Shown: piece after piece, positions 37,430 to 49,149 of the stretch
Layout: the number at the start of each line of letters is the position of its first letter
How positions within the stretch are numbered: position 1 is the first letter of the stretch
Assembly (NCBI GenBank): GCA_947650285.1
Contig: CANTFL010000553.1
Coordinates: 186,001 to 250,000, forward strand
DNA: 64,000 bases
Direction of reading: 5' to 3'
Source of the DNA: Hyaloperonospora brassicae
Taxonomy: Eukaryota > Oomycota > Peronosporomycetes > Peronosporales > Peronosporaceae
Translations under genes and position numbers: made by a program
Notes under the pieces: generated by a model
Databases searched by the model: none
What the model saw: the letters and a program-made list of their open reading frames with translations, nothing else
What the model was told of the DNA's origin: nothing

Positions 37430-37955
37430 TGTAGCGGAGCTACACAGCTCCTTAAGTCAGAGGAAGACTTTACGCTCAATGAGCAACTTTGGTTCAAAGA
37501 ACCCGACTCAGAGAGTCAACAGCTCAGAGAGCTTAAAGGTGGTTCAGAGAACCCGACTCAGAGAGTCAACAGCTCAAAGAGCTTACGGTCCCTGTTCCAG
37601 GGGGACCAAACGATTCAAAGAATCGAACGCACTAAGTGCACAAGGAGTAGCTGCCTTAACAAGGCGTTGCTACTTCCTTACGATCGCAAGACGCCTCAGA
37701 GAGGCACGTGTCTTTTGTTGATCAAAATGGGAACTGAATTTTATTTCTTCATTTAACCTAAAAGAACACCTTAGAACAACGTATTTAACCTGCCCTAAAT
37801 AACCTCTTAAAAGATCTTGCAATCAATTGATGACAGACACCAGTCTTCAACAATTGATACGCTCACTGTGTTCTAATATTACCTTATAGGGTACCCCCTC
37901 TCGTGTGTGCACCACACCTATCGTCGGCTACCAGCCGACGTGTAACCCCGTTACA
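37430..37955 (-). repeat. Element A 5' LTR (526 bp)
   Basis: Identical to 30159-30684. In the sense (minus) direction it begins TGTAACGG at 37955 and ends CCGCTACA at 37430. If transcription starts at the initiator motif (37724-37739), U3 is about 220 bp and R/U5 about 300 bp, and the R/U5 part contains the hairpin array. Confidence 0.96.
37724..37739 (-). promoter_or_regulatory. Oomycete-type Inr/FPR core promoter in the 5' LTR
   Basis: The minus strand reads ATTCAGTTCCCATTTT, matching 13 of 16 positions of the oomycete start-site consensus GCTCATTYBNCAWTTT as I recall it, including TCA and CAWTTT. It lies 354 nt upstream of the gag ATG. The same motif in the 3' LTR is at 30453-30468. No TATA box is required in this promoter class. 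Confidence 0.55.
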
Positions 37956-37960
37956 TACAT
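37956..37960. repeat. Right target-site duplication of element A (TACAT)
   Basis: Same 5 bp as 30154-30158. After it, the host sequence (element B) resumes. Confidence 0.97.
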
Positions 37961-40900
37961 AACATTTGTATAAGAAATGGTTGTACTGACAACCATCAGC
38001 TGTATAACGGCCGATCTACAACCTACCGCTTGCAATCCTTCGTCGGGATAAAGCTACCATGGATACTCAGTGTACGATCAACAAGGAATAACGAAACTGG
38101 GAGGGTGACGACAGCGTAAGAAGACAAGCTTTAGGTGCTCCCACAAAAGTGACGGGGAGTGAGTCGAACAGGAGTAATGACCAGCCCGCTAATCATCATG
38201 CAGAACCGGCCAAGAATGTCACGAATCACGACGGAAGCATCAACAAGACAGCTTATCATTCAGTTGCGACCGGTATAGCGTGCATATGGGTAGAAGAGGA
38301 TATGCTGTTGCTCAATAAGTTACTCCACCGTTTCGACGATAGGTCGGGTGAGCCATATACAGAACAAGAGTTAGTTGCCGAATCATCTGTATCACCTTTC
38401 TCGTCACGTATTAGGAAGAATAACCCCGTCGACGAAATTGACGAACGATTCTTGTGCATCCTGTAATAGTTGAGTATAGAACCACCTGAGATGGAGCCGA
38501 CTACGGAGCCGTTAGACCAACCTGATTTTGAGCATAATCCCAAAGAATGCACCATAATGGTTACGATCGCTAGGTCGCCTTTCTGCCCGACTTCACGGAG
38601 CTGACACTAACAAAGCTGGACTATGGTGGAAATAATGTGAAATTATCAGCTCACGATGAGAAGCAACAAGCCAAATTTATCGACGTATTGAAGAAACATG
38701 AACTAATAATGATTTCGAGTGGAACTGAAAAACCATCTCCGGCGCTCGGAGATGTTTGCGACAAAGATGTAAACAAGCACGGTCCTATTCAACAACGGAA
38801 TTGACGTGTACCACTCCTCATCTGAAAAATTGGACAAATTACTGATATAATTGCTGACGGCAAATTTCATTGCACTGTCCCAGAGTCCGTGGGCCTCAAC
38901 CATTGTAATTGTTCCCAAGAAGAATGGCGTGGACAAAGGATTCTGTATTGTGTACAAGATGGTCAAAGCTGTGTCGGTTGTCCTAAAATATGCAATGCCT
39001 TTGGTGGACGATCTGCTGACAGAATCAGAAGGCTATCACCGGTCTTACCTTCTGTAACCTGCAAGTGGGTATATGCAATAATGATGGTAGAGAGAGCGCG
39101 GCACATTTCTGCTTTCGTGTGTTCTCTAGGGCACTATAAATGATTGTGTATTTCTTTTGGATTACAGAACGCTCCAATGATCTATCAGCGACTAATCGGC
39201 AATGCCTTGTGGGGCTACATACAACCTATCGGAGGACGGAGTGAGTTTTCGGAGAAAGTGATAATTGTGGAGAAAGAAGCGACGAATAGACAAACTTAGG
39301 TAGCATCAGGAGCGCCACCAAGAGTCCAAACCACACACACCGTCACGAAGTTTAAAGCATATTGCTATATCGACACAGAACCGAAAGCAGTGCAACGAAT
39401 GGTCAGCGACCCTTAGAACGACATGTTCTTAACAGGCGATCCCGACGAGTCAAGGCTTGCACCGGTGTTCAAGCGTCGATCGTTCGTCGATGATATTTGT
39501 TTTGGTAGTAGAAGTCTTGATGGCTGCTTCGCAACACTCAATTAATTGTTCGAACGATCTACTGAGTGTCGAATAAGCGTGAATCTTACGAAAAGTATAT
39601 TTGTTCAACCACGAGTTGACTTCCTCTCTCATAAAGTAGACGCGCAGGGAGTCGCAGCTGATCAAGAGAATATGGCAGCTATCGCTGAGATCCCCTTTCC
39701 GACTTCGAAGAAAGGCATGCAAGCATTCTTAGGAGCTCTCAAATGCTACAGCCGCTTCATTCAGAATATTGCTATCGATGGGGCAGTCCTCTATCAACTG
39801 AAAGAGGACGATTTCCTGAATTCACCAGCTCTGGTGGCAGCCCGTGAATCGTTTGAGCTTCTTTAACCGTTAATCGTCAAATCACATATACTCCGTCATT
39901 TGAATCAGGGTCTCGATGCTCACGTGATGATGTTTGCAAACGATTGGGCGATAAGTAGCACTTCAATTTATTGCCACGACCACAAATTGCATCCAGTGCG
40001 ATTTTGCGGCCGCGTGTTAAATGAGAGCTAGAGGAATTACCACCCGGTGGAACGCGAGGTGCTAGCAATATTACCCATGATCAAGGTCGCACATATACTG
40101 CTTGTGGGGTAATTTATCCACGTCTATACGAGATGGTCAACATTGGAGTGGGTATTCACGTCCAAATAGTTGTATGGGCGTGCAGTCAGCTTCGCTGTAC
40201 TGTTGTCACCCTATCACTAACGAATCAAAAGAGTCGGTGAGCGCGATGTCGACTTTCTACAGCTACTTCAGGCCTTCATCACACCGACAGTCGGACTCGA
40301 CGAATCGCTAGCCCACATTGCCCCACATCCTACTCACGGAACAATAGCTAGCCTCGATCCTAAGATTTTATATGTACAAGTCTCGTCGGAATTTAGTGTG
40401 TTCTTAATGTCTTTCGACGGCTCGTCGAAGACGGCAAAACATTGCGGATTTAAAAGGTGTGCATGATTAATGTGGAGACTGCCCGAGTGGAAAGTCGTAA
40501 TGGCTGCGAGTGATTACCTTCCGTCGACTACAGTAAATTTGACTGAATATGCCGGTATTAACCGAGGCGCTCAAGCAGCGTTGGATCATCAAGTTGCAGA
40601 TCGGAACATCGTGGGAGACTCGAGGCTAGCGATCCAACACCCCATGGGAGTGATCGCGTGCAAATACATCGCACTGCAAGTAGAGCTGGCACGGCATTGA
40701 GAATTAGTAACGAGATTCAATAGGTACGATATTGCACGTTATCCGCTGTTACAATGCAGCTGCCGACGTTTTATCGACGGAAGCATTCAATGCCAAGACG
40801 AAAAATATACTCTTAGGTGAGGAATTCTATGAAGAGCTACGAGAAATGAATTGGATGCAAGAAAGATTGGTTAGAGATAGCAAACCAGATGAGTTCAGCG

Positions 40901-42830
40901 AAGCAAATCCAGCGGTGTCGGTGATTACACGGAGTACAACCCAGCGTATGCGATTCGCCGACCAGATGGGTGACGGAAGACCGATATATAGGAGTGACGA
41001 GTTTGTTGAAAGTCAGTAATCTCAGAAATGCGTTCGACAAACTGTGATCCGACCAAATACAGAGACTCCAGGATCATCAAGTGCGGAAGATATCGACCCG
41101 ACGACCGTCCAAAATGATCGGAAAGAACGGATATCGACTGCACATGATAAAGAGATGAAGTAGTCAGATCTCATGACGTATCTGCGGAAATAAGTTGATA
41201 AATCGGCACATCGTCAAGCCAGCGAAGCCGGGAAGATCGCTGATCGATTCGTGTTGATTCAAGACGAGAAACTCTAGAACGTTGGACGGCGTCGATAATT
41301 AAGAGAGAATAAAGAAGATGATATCAAACTAAGACTCGTAGTTCCAACGACACTAGTCGATAAGATACTGTATAATTGTCATGACTCGATAGAAGGCAGT
41401 CATCAAGGAACTGTACGAACATGTCACAAATTCAAGACAGAATATTACTGGATCGGTCTGTATGTAGATGTGGCAAGGCATGTACAGGCTTACGAAGATT
41501 GCAGTACAAACAAAAATAAGCCAACACTTGAGGAGCATTCGCCGGGGTTTTAGTCGCTGAGCGGCCGTTTTAGGTGATGTCAATGGACTTTGTCATCCCA
41601 CTTCCGAGGACTCGACGAGGAACAACAGCGCTGTTACTGTTCCAAGACCATTGTCGTGGGTTGTAATAGCTAAAAAAACGATATTTCGGCATTGGAGGTA
41701 GCGAAAGCTTTTGAAGAGTGTATCTTCCGTCATCTTGGTGCTCCCAGTCTCATTCGTCACGACAGGGATCCTAGGTTCATGAGTGAGGTCTTTCAAACGT
41801 CTGCTGGAATGATACAAGCTAAGTCAAGAGCCAATCTCAGTTATCGTCCACATGCTCAGGACAACAAGAGTGAAGTGTGAAGACAATGATACAAACAGTG
41901 CGGGTCTACGTAGAAGATCCACTACAAGCAGATTGGGATGGCATTGCAGAAAAATGGTTTACGCCATTAACAATTCTAGAGATTCAACGAGAAATGAGAC
42001 GACGTTATATTTGTAACACGAATGAAATACCCACTCAACACTAAAGGCAATGACATTATCAATGCGACTCGCCAAGCAACAGATTAATAGGGTGGTGGAA
42101 TCGATGAATTCAGTTCCGTGGCGTTGCGAGTCTAATAGGCAGCAAGAATTGGCACTACGACAAGCAAAGGAGTATTAAGTAAGGGAGAAAGCAAGACGGG
42201 CGCGTGAACATAACGAGCTACTCAGTCAATCTGAGCGACTGATTAGGTGTACGAACACCGTACATGATTCTAAACGAGACAATGAGGTTCTAGGTAATCA
42301 AGTAGACCACACAGGTGACAGCAGGAGTCCAAATACGACGACCAGGAAATTGTCTAACGCCGCAATTAATGATGGAGACCAAGTGTGGCTATTCATGGAA
42401 CGGATGAAACCTATACTAAAGAAGAAGCTAGCGCACAGGTGGCATAAAGCTTTCCGAGTCAAGAAACAAGTTGAAGAGTTTGCGTTTGAACGGGAGTTGC
42501 CAGATAAAGGCGGATATCGGCTTTATCCAGTGGTACATTTATTACGCTTAAAAAGGGACAGGACAAGTCTTACGTCCAAAGAAATAGTTGGTGCGCGGAA
42601 TAAAGGAAACAGATCGACTTGATTTTGACGAGTATCGAATTCATAAGATAGCTAGATACCCGACGAGGCGAGTGGTCGATACGAAGACGAAGCCATATTG
42701 GATGACGACACGACAAGGACAACGACCACTGATAGGATCCAGAAGAAGCTCTTAGTCAAAAGGTTGGGATACGATGAACCCACGTGGAAGCCATTGGACC
42801 AATCTATCGTGTGGAGGCTCACCATTTGAC
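37961..42830 (+). pseudogene. Element B pol remnant: RT, RNase H, integrase, chromodomain
   Basis: A degenerate continuation of element B pol. RT pieces: SPWASTIVIVPKKNG and AMPLVDDLL (38850-39020), catalytic motif FVDD (39483-39494) followed by ICFG, then VDFLSHKVD and FLGALKCYSRFI to 39866. RNase H-like: SFDGSSKT at about 40410 and VGDSRLAIQ at about 40615. Integrase: zinc region HDSIEGSHQG at about 41380 with one Cys of CEDC turned to Tyr, MDFVIPLP at 41585, RHDRDPRFMSE at 41755 and a QxNxxE motif near 41870. A chromodomain tail, LGYDEPTWKPLDQ, lies at about 42765. Stops and frameshifts break every domain. Wording matches Phytophthora Ty3/gypsy Pol as I remember it. Confidence 0.85.
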
Positions 42831-42900
42831 TACATGAGGAGGAAGAAGCGAGAGAATAGTCTGCAGATGGCGCAAGTTACCGACGAGCAGTAAGTGAAAG

Positions 42901-43627
42901 TCACCGCGCGTACTCCACTTCGGAAAGCTTCAGGCAGATGGAGAGGTGATGATAATGCACTGATATGCACGAGTAGATACAACGAAGACTAAATGAGTTA
43001 AATTGATTACGAGAGAGCTTGCAAGTGACCGCCGAAACAATGTTAGCGACGGAGGTGATAGGACTATTAGAGAACAGCTTAGAAGCTCGAAGGGGATAAT
43101 CAGAAAATATCGGCATACCATGACAATTTTCCGGTTCATGTGCGGACGGATCAATTGCTAGAGGTGGAGCCTCGGCTGGATCAACATCCTCAGCGATCAA
43201 GGACTCCACCTCTCTTTCGGATACACCCACAGGCACATAAACCGAGAACCCCTGGTTACGGGCGAAAACAGGTGTTGTACGGGTGCTCTGACGGACGAGT
43301 CAACCACCAAGCACGCCATAGCTCATCATGGTCAAGAGCAACAATATCGGAGATCCAATCGGTGCTAGTGGGTACCCAAGCATAACTCATGATCGGGTTT
43401 ACGGGGACTGACGGCTCACAAAATAACTCCGGGATGAGACGAAGAGCCGGCCCAAGTGGAGATCTCACGTCAGTAGCGTCACGGAGGACACGGTTCAAAG
43501 CCTTTGCGACCACTCGCAGAAGATCATTGCAACGTTTGCGAGCAGTGATGTAATCAACCCAAGCAGCGTGAATGCGAATCAAGTCATTCGCCGAACGGTC
43601 GGGGTTTTGTTCCGGATGCATGCCCAT
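42901..43627 (-). pseudogene. Element B antisense remnant, helical part
   Basis: Opposite to pol and downstream of it, a 123-codon minus-strand frame (43627-43256) reads as a plausible globular helical protein (WVDYITARKRCNDLLRVVAKAL and an aromatic WVPTSTDW segment). It continues after a frameshift into an acidic frame (REVESLIAEDVDPAEAPPL, 43236-42901). I do not recognise it. Position and strand parallel the antisense ORF of element A and the minus-strand frames of C. It could also be chance openness. Confidence 0.45.
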
Positions 43628-44284
43628 CAGAACTCTCTAGTCCAGAAGCCAGTGAGTGCGCTACCAAAGAGCAACGTAGATACGTGAGCGAGCTTTAGAA
43701 TTAACCGGCGGCACACGATCTCTAGAGTCTCCCGATACTTAGCCCACGCATCAGCCACCTCAGGTATCGGAGGTCGGGACGAGGCAAGTTCTTTTTAAGC
43801 CCGTAATCGGGTGCTTGCGTCATCCAACGCGTCTTAGGACCAGTAGAAAGGCGTCGGAGGGAACAAAGCCAACATGCGTAGCCACGGGTGCGATGGGTTA
43901 TATAAGTTCACAAATGATTGATGTCCAGCGAGAGAGATCGGAGTGGGAGCGACAAAAGGTTTCGACTCTCCATGCACTTTCTGGACAGGAGATACTTGGA
44001 TCACAATACGCGACCAACAGCGTGCGTAACCGAAGTAGTAGAACGCAACTTTTCAACTTGCACACATGGCGGGAGTAGAACAAGAGTAACGAGAAATCAC
44101 TTGGTTCGCACGAGATCGAAGCAGGGAATATGGCACAGCCAGAGATTCCGGTAATTTCGGAGCTGCCGACATGGTAAACGCAGCAGCAGGAACAACGACG
44201 ACTTGAGTCAGGGTCGGCTGGTGAGGGTCGGGATCGACTTTTCTCTTTTGAACGGACTTGGCTTACTATCCTAGAAGATCGCAC

Positions 44285-45532
44285 TTATGAAAAGATCAGG
44301 AGCGCGGGGGGATCGAGGGCCAGCGAAGTCGACGGAACCATTACCAAACGGAAGTTGCTTGGAGACGAATTTAAGCTTGAAGCTGGAAAAGAGATCGGGT
44401 TTGTGACTTGTTGGGGTGAAACCCTTGGGGAGCTCTTGCCTGTAGGCGATAAAAGAATGGTGTAAACAACACTCGCAGTAATTGCAGGCACAACAACAGC
44501 AGCAACAGCAGCGACGACCGGCGATTGAGACATGCTTGCTTTATATGTAGGTTAATCTGTCGAGGTAGCCGCATATGGCGGATGGTGAATAGGGGGAACT
44601 GTCAACGAAGGGTCTAGGTTCGACAAAGGCTCGGACGCCGCGGTCGTTGAGCCAAGCGCAAACCGTGATGATTGACGAGTCACCATTCGTGATGGAGTCG
44701 GAGATGACCTATCCGAGGACGGACTACGGGTTAGCCGTCGCGTTCGGGTTAAATTTCTTTGAGTGGACTTCGTTTTGGGTGCGATTGAGATCTTGCGGGT
44801 ATTTGTGCGACCAGATCCCGATTTGCAACGTGATTTGGGTGGCGTCGTTGACGCGGGTAAAGCTGGAGAAGTCGAAGCGATTGTCGGAGAAAGTTGCAAC
44901 GAAGGAGATTTCGCCGAGACGAAGCCATAATGCAGGAGCATAGTTGTCGACGACGATGAGCCATCAGCGGATATAGACATCACAGATGCCATCGCGAGCA
45001 CCCCGAGATATGATGGCGACGAGCTTATCGACGAAAACAAACCAGGGGAAGAGCTCACAAGACCAGCCAAAGACCAGGGCATTCCACACGACAGCGCCAG
45101 AAAATTTACCACGAAGGAATCGCTGGATAGTTGAGAAAACCCTGGCGTGGGTGGAACGTCCGGAATTGAAGTTTTTCGAGAGACTATCGAGGAAACACTG
45201 CAGACGAAATCATATGTCGTCGGAGTGGTTAACACTGTCGACGACGCTTGGGCAGTCAAAACCGAGGTTGGTAGCGATAAGGTGTCCTCGCCGGACGCGA
45301 CGGTTGAGGAAGACAACTCAGGCGACACTCCTACGGAGGCGAAGCAAATGGAATCCGATGATACCAGTGAATAGACTAAAAGAGGTGACCCCATCAACGC
45401 AGCGCGTGCATTCGCCGATGAAATACGTCGAAATGAAGCTGGGGTAGCCCAAGGCGTACAACCACCTTTCGGAACGTCGACGACCCAACGAAAGAAATCA
45501 CGTCCGGAAATTGCGTGGCAAGAAGGCGCCAC
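44285..45532 (-). pseudogene. Element B antisense remnant, Ser/Thr/Pro-rich part
   Basis: One minus-strand frame is open for 416 codons with a single internal stop (44552-44554). It is rich in Ser, Thr and Pro, with a basic RRLTRSPSSDRSS segment and MVTRQSSR. The opposite plus-strand frame from ATG 44130 to 45545 also reads like a protein (acidic, for example DDDEPSADIDITD and ARAFADEIRRNEAG) but has about nine stops in 472 codons. I favour the minus frame because it is much more open and lies between two other minus-strand remnants. Strand assignment is uncertain. Confidence 0.4.
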
Positions 45533-45779
45533 AAGCGCGAATTAAGTCCATGTCGCGCTGATTCATTCCAGGAACGTGAACTTAGACCGCAGCAGCCACC
45601 GTAAAGCTGAGGGTCAACGGTCAACGTATGATTCCACGACGGAGGAGTGCCTTATGCTGTCGGATGACCTACTGCTGGCAGCTAAAAGTGCGTCAAATGA
45701 TCCGAATAGCGTGTGCATCACCGGTACACAAAGCGGCGGTATCTTCTTGAAGCTGGCAAATGTACGTGGTCGCGACGCC

Positions 45780-46502
45780 TTGAATTGTGATCTGTAGAGC
45801 TTCCGCGTCGGCGAGTTGGCGCATTAGCTGTGTAATCTACCTATCTCGGTCGGCATAACCAGCCGTAAGCGTAGAGACTATTCGCTCAGCAGATGCCAGA
45901 CGCTCCTCGCGATGTCGAGCAGCCTGAGCCCAAGACGATTCCAAGGAGTAAATTAACTTGCGAAGCGAGCCAATGAGCTCGGTGGTCTTGAGAGCTGCAC
46001 TCTTCTAGGAGTCGCAATCCTTCTCGGCTGTCGTCAACCTGTGGCGTAAGTCCATCGACTCCGTGACAGCAGCTTGAGTAGGTCGTCGAAGAATAGCGTT
46101 TGAGCGATGAGACTGCGAGAGTGCTACGCAGAGTGACGTGATGTATCCAGAATTATCCGCAGCAGTAACTTCATCAGCAGTAGTCAGATCATTTAAGTCA
46201 GCAATCGTCCTCGCCCGAGAAATGGACTGCCGACTTGATGAGTTAAGAAGAGGACGCGGCGATTTCAGCAACGTCGCAATAAGTCGAGTGAGTTCAAGCT
46301 CACGACCTTGCATGCATTCGTCAAGGCTCGAGAAGAGACGAGGAACGTTTGACGTTGATTCAGCATCACGATCTCCTAAGCCTAGAGAGTGAGAAATCAG
46401 CGACAAATTGGCTGTCGTCGCAACCAGACCGACGGACGTCATGTGAACAAGTTCAACATATGTCGATAAAACCCCAGAAGCAGTCGGCGACTCGACAACC
46501 AA
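45780..46502 (-). pseudogene. Element B antisense remnant, coiled-coil part
   Basis: A minus-strand frame from 46502 runs through two TAG stops (near 46006 and 45850) without frame change. It encodes helical, heptad-like sequence: SLDECMQGRELELTRLI, then TTELIGSLRKLIYSLES and RHREERLASAERIVSTL. This looks like a decayed coiled coil, the same kind of segment as in the antisense frames of A and C. It lies next to the right LTR. Confidence 0.5.
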
Positions 46503-46782
46503 CGAGTAAGGGAAAATAGATGGGGTAGCACAAGTCCGGCTTCATTTACATTCACCGAAGCCTGGCCGTCGACAGACTTCCAGAGATCAAGCCCAAGCCG
46601 ACAACAAAACAAAAGTCAGCCAACCAACGAAGGTACTTAGCAAGATTTTATGCACCATTTTTAGACGAAGACTAGAAGTAGCGTACGAAGCGATACGGCG
46701 AATAAAAAGGTACACAGGAAATGAAATAATGAAGTCGAGATACTCGCCCGTTAGGATCGTTTCGCGTCTGGGGAATTTGGGA

Positions 46783-47648
46783 TGTTGGGTGTAGTGGAGA
46801 AGACCGACGTAATTAGAGTAGCTGTGGAATCGTTGTTTGTCGAATTCAAGGTCGTCGAACTCGAGGCCGTCGATCTCAAAGTCGTCGAAGTAGAGGTCAT
46901 CGACAATAGAGCATAGTGCGAAGTGCTAGAAGATCGACGAAGATCCATTACATTCAGTTTGAGTAGAAGAAAAGAAGAGAAGATCAGAGGACCACTTAAC
47001 GATTCAGCGATAGTAAAAGAGACAAATTAATAAGTGCAGAATTTTTGGAATACAAGACACGCGTACACTTAAGGTAAGTCCCTGCGTCGGCTAGATGATG
47101 CCTGCCGACGAACTTCGAGAGGCATAGCTTGTAAATCTATCGACTGGTAGCGCCTATAGTTGAAGAACGCTCAAGTTGGGCAGCACTCGCTACTAGCGAA
47201 AGAAGAAGCCCGTCGTTGACGAGCCGTTAAACCTAGTAAAGAAACCGTTGTGAGGCTTGTCAAGTGACAAGCCGGTGACCGAATAGACGGCACAGTTGAT
47301 AGGCTTGTTGAGCGACAAGCCGGTGGGCCTCAGCAGAGAGCACTGTAATCCTTCTAGTCGGGCGGAAACTACGCATGGTGACCTGTAAAAAAGCGTGAGC
47401 ATCGGCTTCCACCCGTTGGTGTGAAGTCACAGGAAAAGAGAGGTTTAGAGGCTGCTGAGCTCAGGCAGAGCTCTAGAGGAGTGTTTGCAAGTAATCGGCT
47501 AGGCGAGAACCACAACTGAACTCGAAGGGTTGAACCACGTAGAGCTTTATCGAAACTTACCATCCCGTTGCGCCGACTAAGCTCGGCGATTATTGTGCTT
47601 CTACGTTGAGGCTGTTATACGACAGAATTAACTAACTATTATACCACA
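46783..47648 (+). repeat. Element B right LTR
   Basis: The region homologous to the left LTR runs from at least 46881 to 47648, where it ends in CACA. The TG at 46783, directly after the purine-rich GGGGAATTTGGGA, is the likely start (866 bp). It contains about five 15-bp units (46836-46910) at the place where the left LTR has over 25 kb of them. Hairpins GGCTTGTC-AAGT-GACAAGCC and GGCTTGT-TGAGCG-ACAAGCC lie near 47254-47326. Confidence 0.78.
46836..46910. repeat. Short 15-bp array in the right LTR of B
   Basis: Five units in exact 15-bp phase (TTTGTCGAATTCAAG, GTCGTCGAACTCGAG and so on). They are homologous to the end of the 25.9-kb array: GTCATCGACAATAGAG here against GTCGTCGACTATAGAG at 25847. 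This is probably the unexpanded state. Confidence 0.85.
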
Positions 47649-47653
47649 GTACC

Positions 47654-48737
47654 ACACCATGTGACTTGCGATTAGCATAACTATCGCGACCAGGATGTGA
47701 TCAAGATCGTGATTAGTGACCAGGTATGTGGCCGCGATTAAGTTGATGTGGAGCACACCCTGTGACCTGAGATCGGGTTATGATCGGCACCGTAATCAGC
47801 GATCATTTTGCTGATAGCGATTAAGCTGGTGTGGAGCATATTATGTGACCCACGGTCAGCAAAATGATCGCAATCAAGTTGGTGTGGAGCACACCATGTG
47901 ACCTGCGATCAGCAAAATGATAGCGATCAGGATATGATCGCTATCGTGATCAGGTATGTGACCGCGATCCGGTCAGTGTGGGTAACACCACACGATCAGC
48001 GGCCAGAAGGGCGACTGTGATCGGATAAGTATATCAGGTGTGTGCCAAGCAAGTACAAGGTCGCTTCCGTCTAGTGAGAGCTACATGTGGTATGCGATTT
48101 CCAAAACATGGGGATAGGGTTGTTGGGTTTGATTGGTTAACATTAAACACAGTTCAATTTGATTCAAAGTACACGTGTCGACTTCTCCTCCGGGTTGATC
48201 ATTGGCCATCAGACGTCAAGGAAAGGTTTACATACTTGAATCAAGTGATATCCCTGGATTGTTTGGCCAGGGATCAAGGTCTCTCAAACAACACCCCAAC
48301 TGCGACTGGCCGCAGGAAACCCTTTGTGATTGAGGACCCAAGATCGCGAGGCGGAACAAGTTGTTAGATGGATCGCAAACCAAGGTCTGCATTCGGACAA
48401 GGTGATCTGTTACGGATCAGGGTGACTCATATCGAGCACACCATAAGTATACAAGTGATCCCGTGACAAATTCCACGTGATCACACGAACCCCGATCGCA
48501 GTGTGAAGATGTCCACACCTTCATCGAACCTCGACCCCATCGCAAACACGGTCGATTTGTCCATTTACACGAGTCCACGTGGAAGAGAGCAACCCGCCCC
48601 AGCTACGGGTATACAAGGTAAAGAAGGCTATCAAGAACACGGAATCGAAGTACCCTCTCCGTTAGTAGGTCGTCCGGGCGCCAATGGAGAGTTGGTATCG
48701 ACTCCCCAAAGAGCGATCTCCACTCAACTCCACCTCA
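47654..48737 (+). repeat. Element C left LTR
   Basis: The right part is near-identical to the other copy: 48030-48737 against 60945-61640, sharing the stretch around ACACAGTTCAATTTG and CTCCGGGT. The left part holds diverged tandem repeats around GTGTGGAGCACACC (about 47745, 47808, 47880 and 47966). It ends in CA at 48737 just before the PBS. The start is not resolved and may be cut by element B. Confidence 0.78.
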
Positions 48738-48738
48738 A

Positions 48739-48760
48739 CGGTGCGCGTGCCCGAATTCGA
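48739..48760 (+). other. Element C primer binding site
   Basis: Apart from its first base (C for T), it matches 21 nt of a tRNA 3' end: discriminator A, a seven-base acceptor arm (tRNA 5' end GCGCGTG), T-stem TCGGG and the T-loop bases TCGAAT. The fit to conserved T-loop bases makes it convincing. Confidence 0.75.
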
Positions 48761-49149
48761 CCAGGTTTTCACCTTAAGGCCCTCAGTGAAGATGTGAAGA
48801 TAAATATTAAACTTGACATGAAAGCGTCGAATACCAAGGAATCGCCACAGACGCGTGAGTCTAAAAGATTTCCAGTTATCCGAGTTTTTATGGGGGCTCG
48901 GGTGGCAAGAAAATAGAAGAGGAAAATTAACCACTCCATTTGGAAGAAAAACCTCGGACCCTCCTGAGGGCCCTCCGGGGACCACCGCGGATCGTGCTCT
49001 AAAGCACGAATCGCAGGATGAAAACTCATCGGCTACATCAAATAAAAATTGTCCAAGGTCACGCCGGCAATCTTGAGGAAGGAGGAGTCGATAACGGCGA
49101 AGCTGAAAAAAAAACAACGACCGCACCCGACCAACACGATTAAGTGGAG

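Larger units (their letters stand above)
30159..37955 (-). mobile_element. Element A: intact Ty3/gypsy chromodomain retrotransposon
   Basis: A 7797-bp element with two 526-bp LTRs that look identical base for base, 5-bp target duplications, PBS, gag, pol with all domains, PPT and an extra opposite-strand ORF. Order in the sense (minus) direction is 5' LTR (37955-37430), PBS, gag, pol with protease-RT-RNase H-integrase-chromodomain, the antisense ORF region, PPT and 3' LTR (30684-30159). No stop or frameshift interrupts gag or pol except the designed gag/pol frame change. Identical LTRs mean recent insertion, so it may be active. It sits in the decayed element B between protease and RT. Confidence 0.97.
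25832..47648 (+). mobile_element. Element B: degenerate Ty3/gypsy retrotransposon, interrupted by element A
   Basis: About 750 bp of direct repeat at 25832-26597 and 46881-47648 marks the two LTRs. Between them lie, in plus-strand order, PBS, gag, protease, RT, RNase H, integrase and chromodomain remnants, then about 3.9 kb with opposite-strand coding remnants. Without A (30159-37955) the internal part is about 12.4 kb. Coding regions contain many stops and frameshifts, so the element is dead. The left LTR also contains the 15-bp array, so its true start lies outside the window and the target duplication cannot be tested. The right LTR may begin at the TG at 46783, after a purine-rich tract. 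Confidence 0.88.

Noticed and set aside
44130..45545. A plus-strand acidic protein-like frame (start MAQPEIPVISELPTW) downstream of element B pol
   Set aside because: It has about nine stops in 472 codons, whereas the opposite strand has one stop in 416 codons. Kept only as an alternative, since acidic and Ser-rich readings mirror each other across strands.
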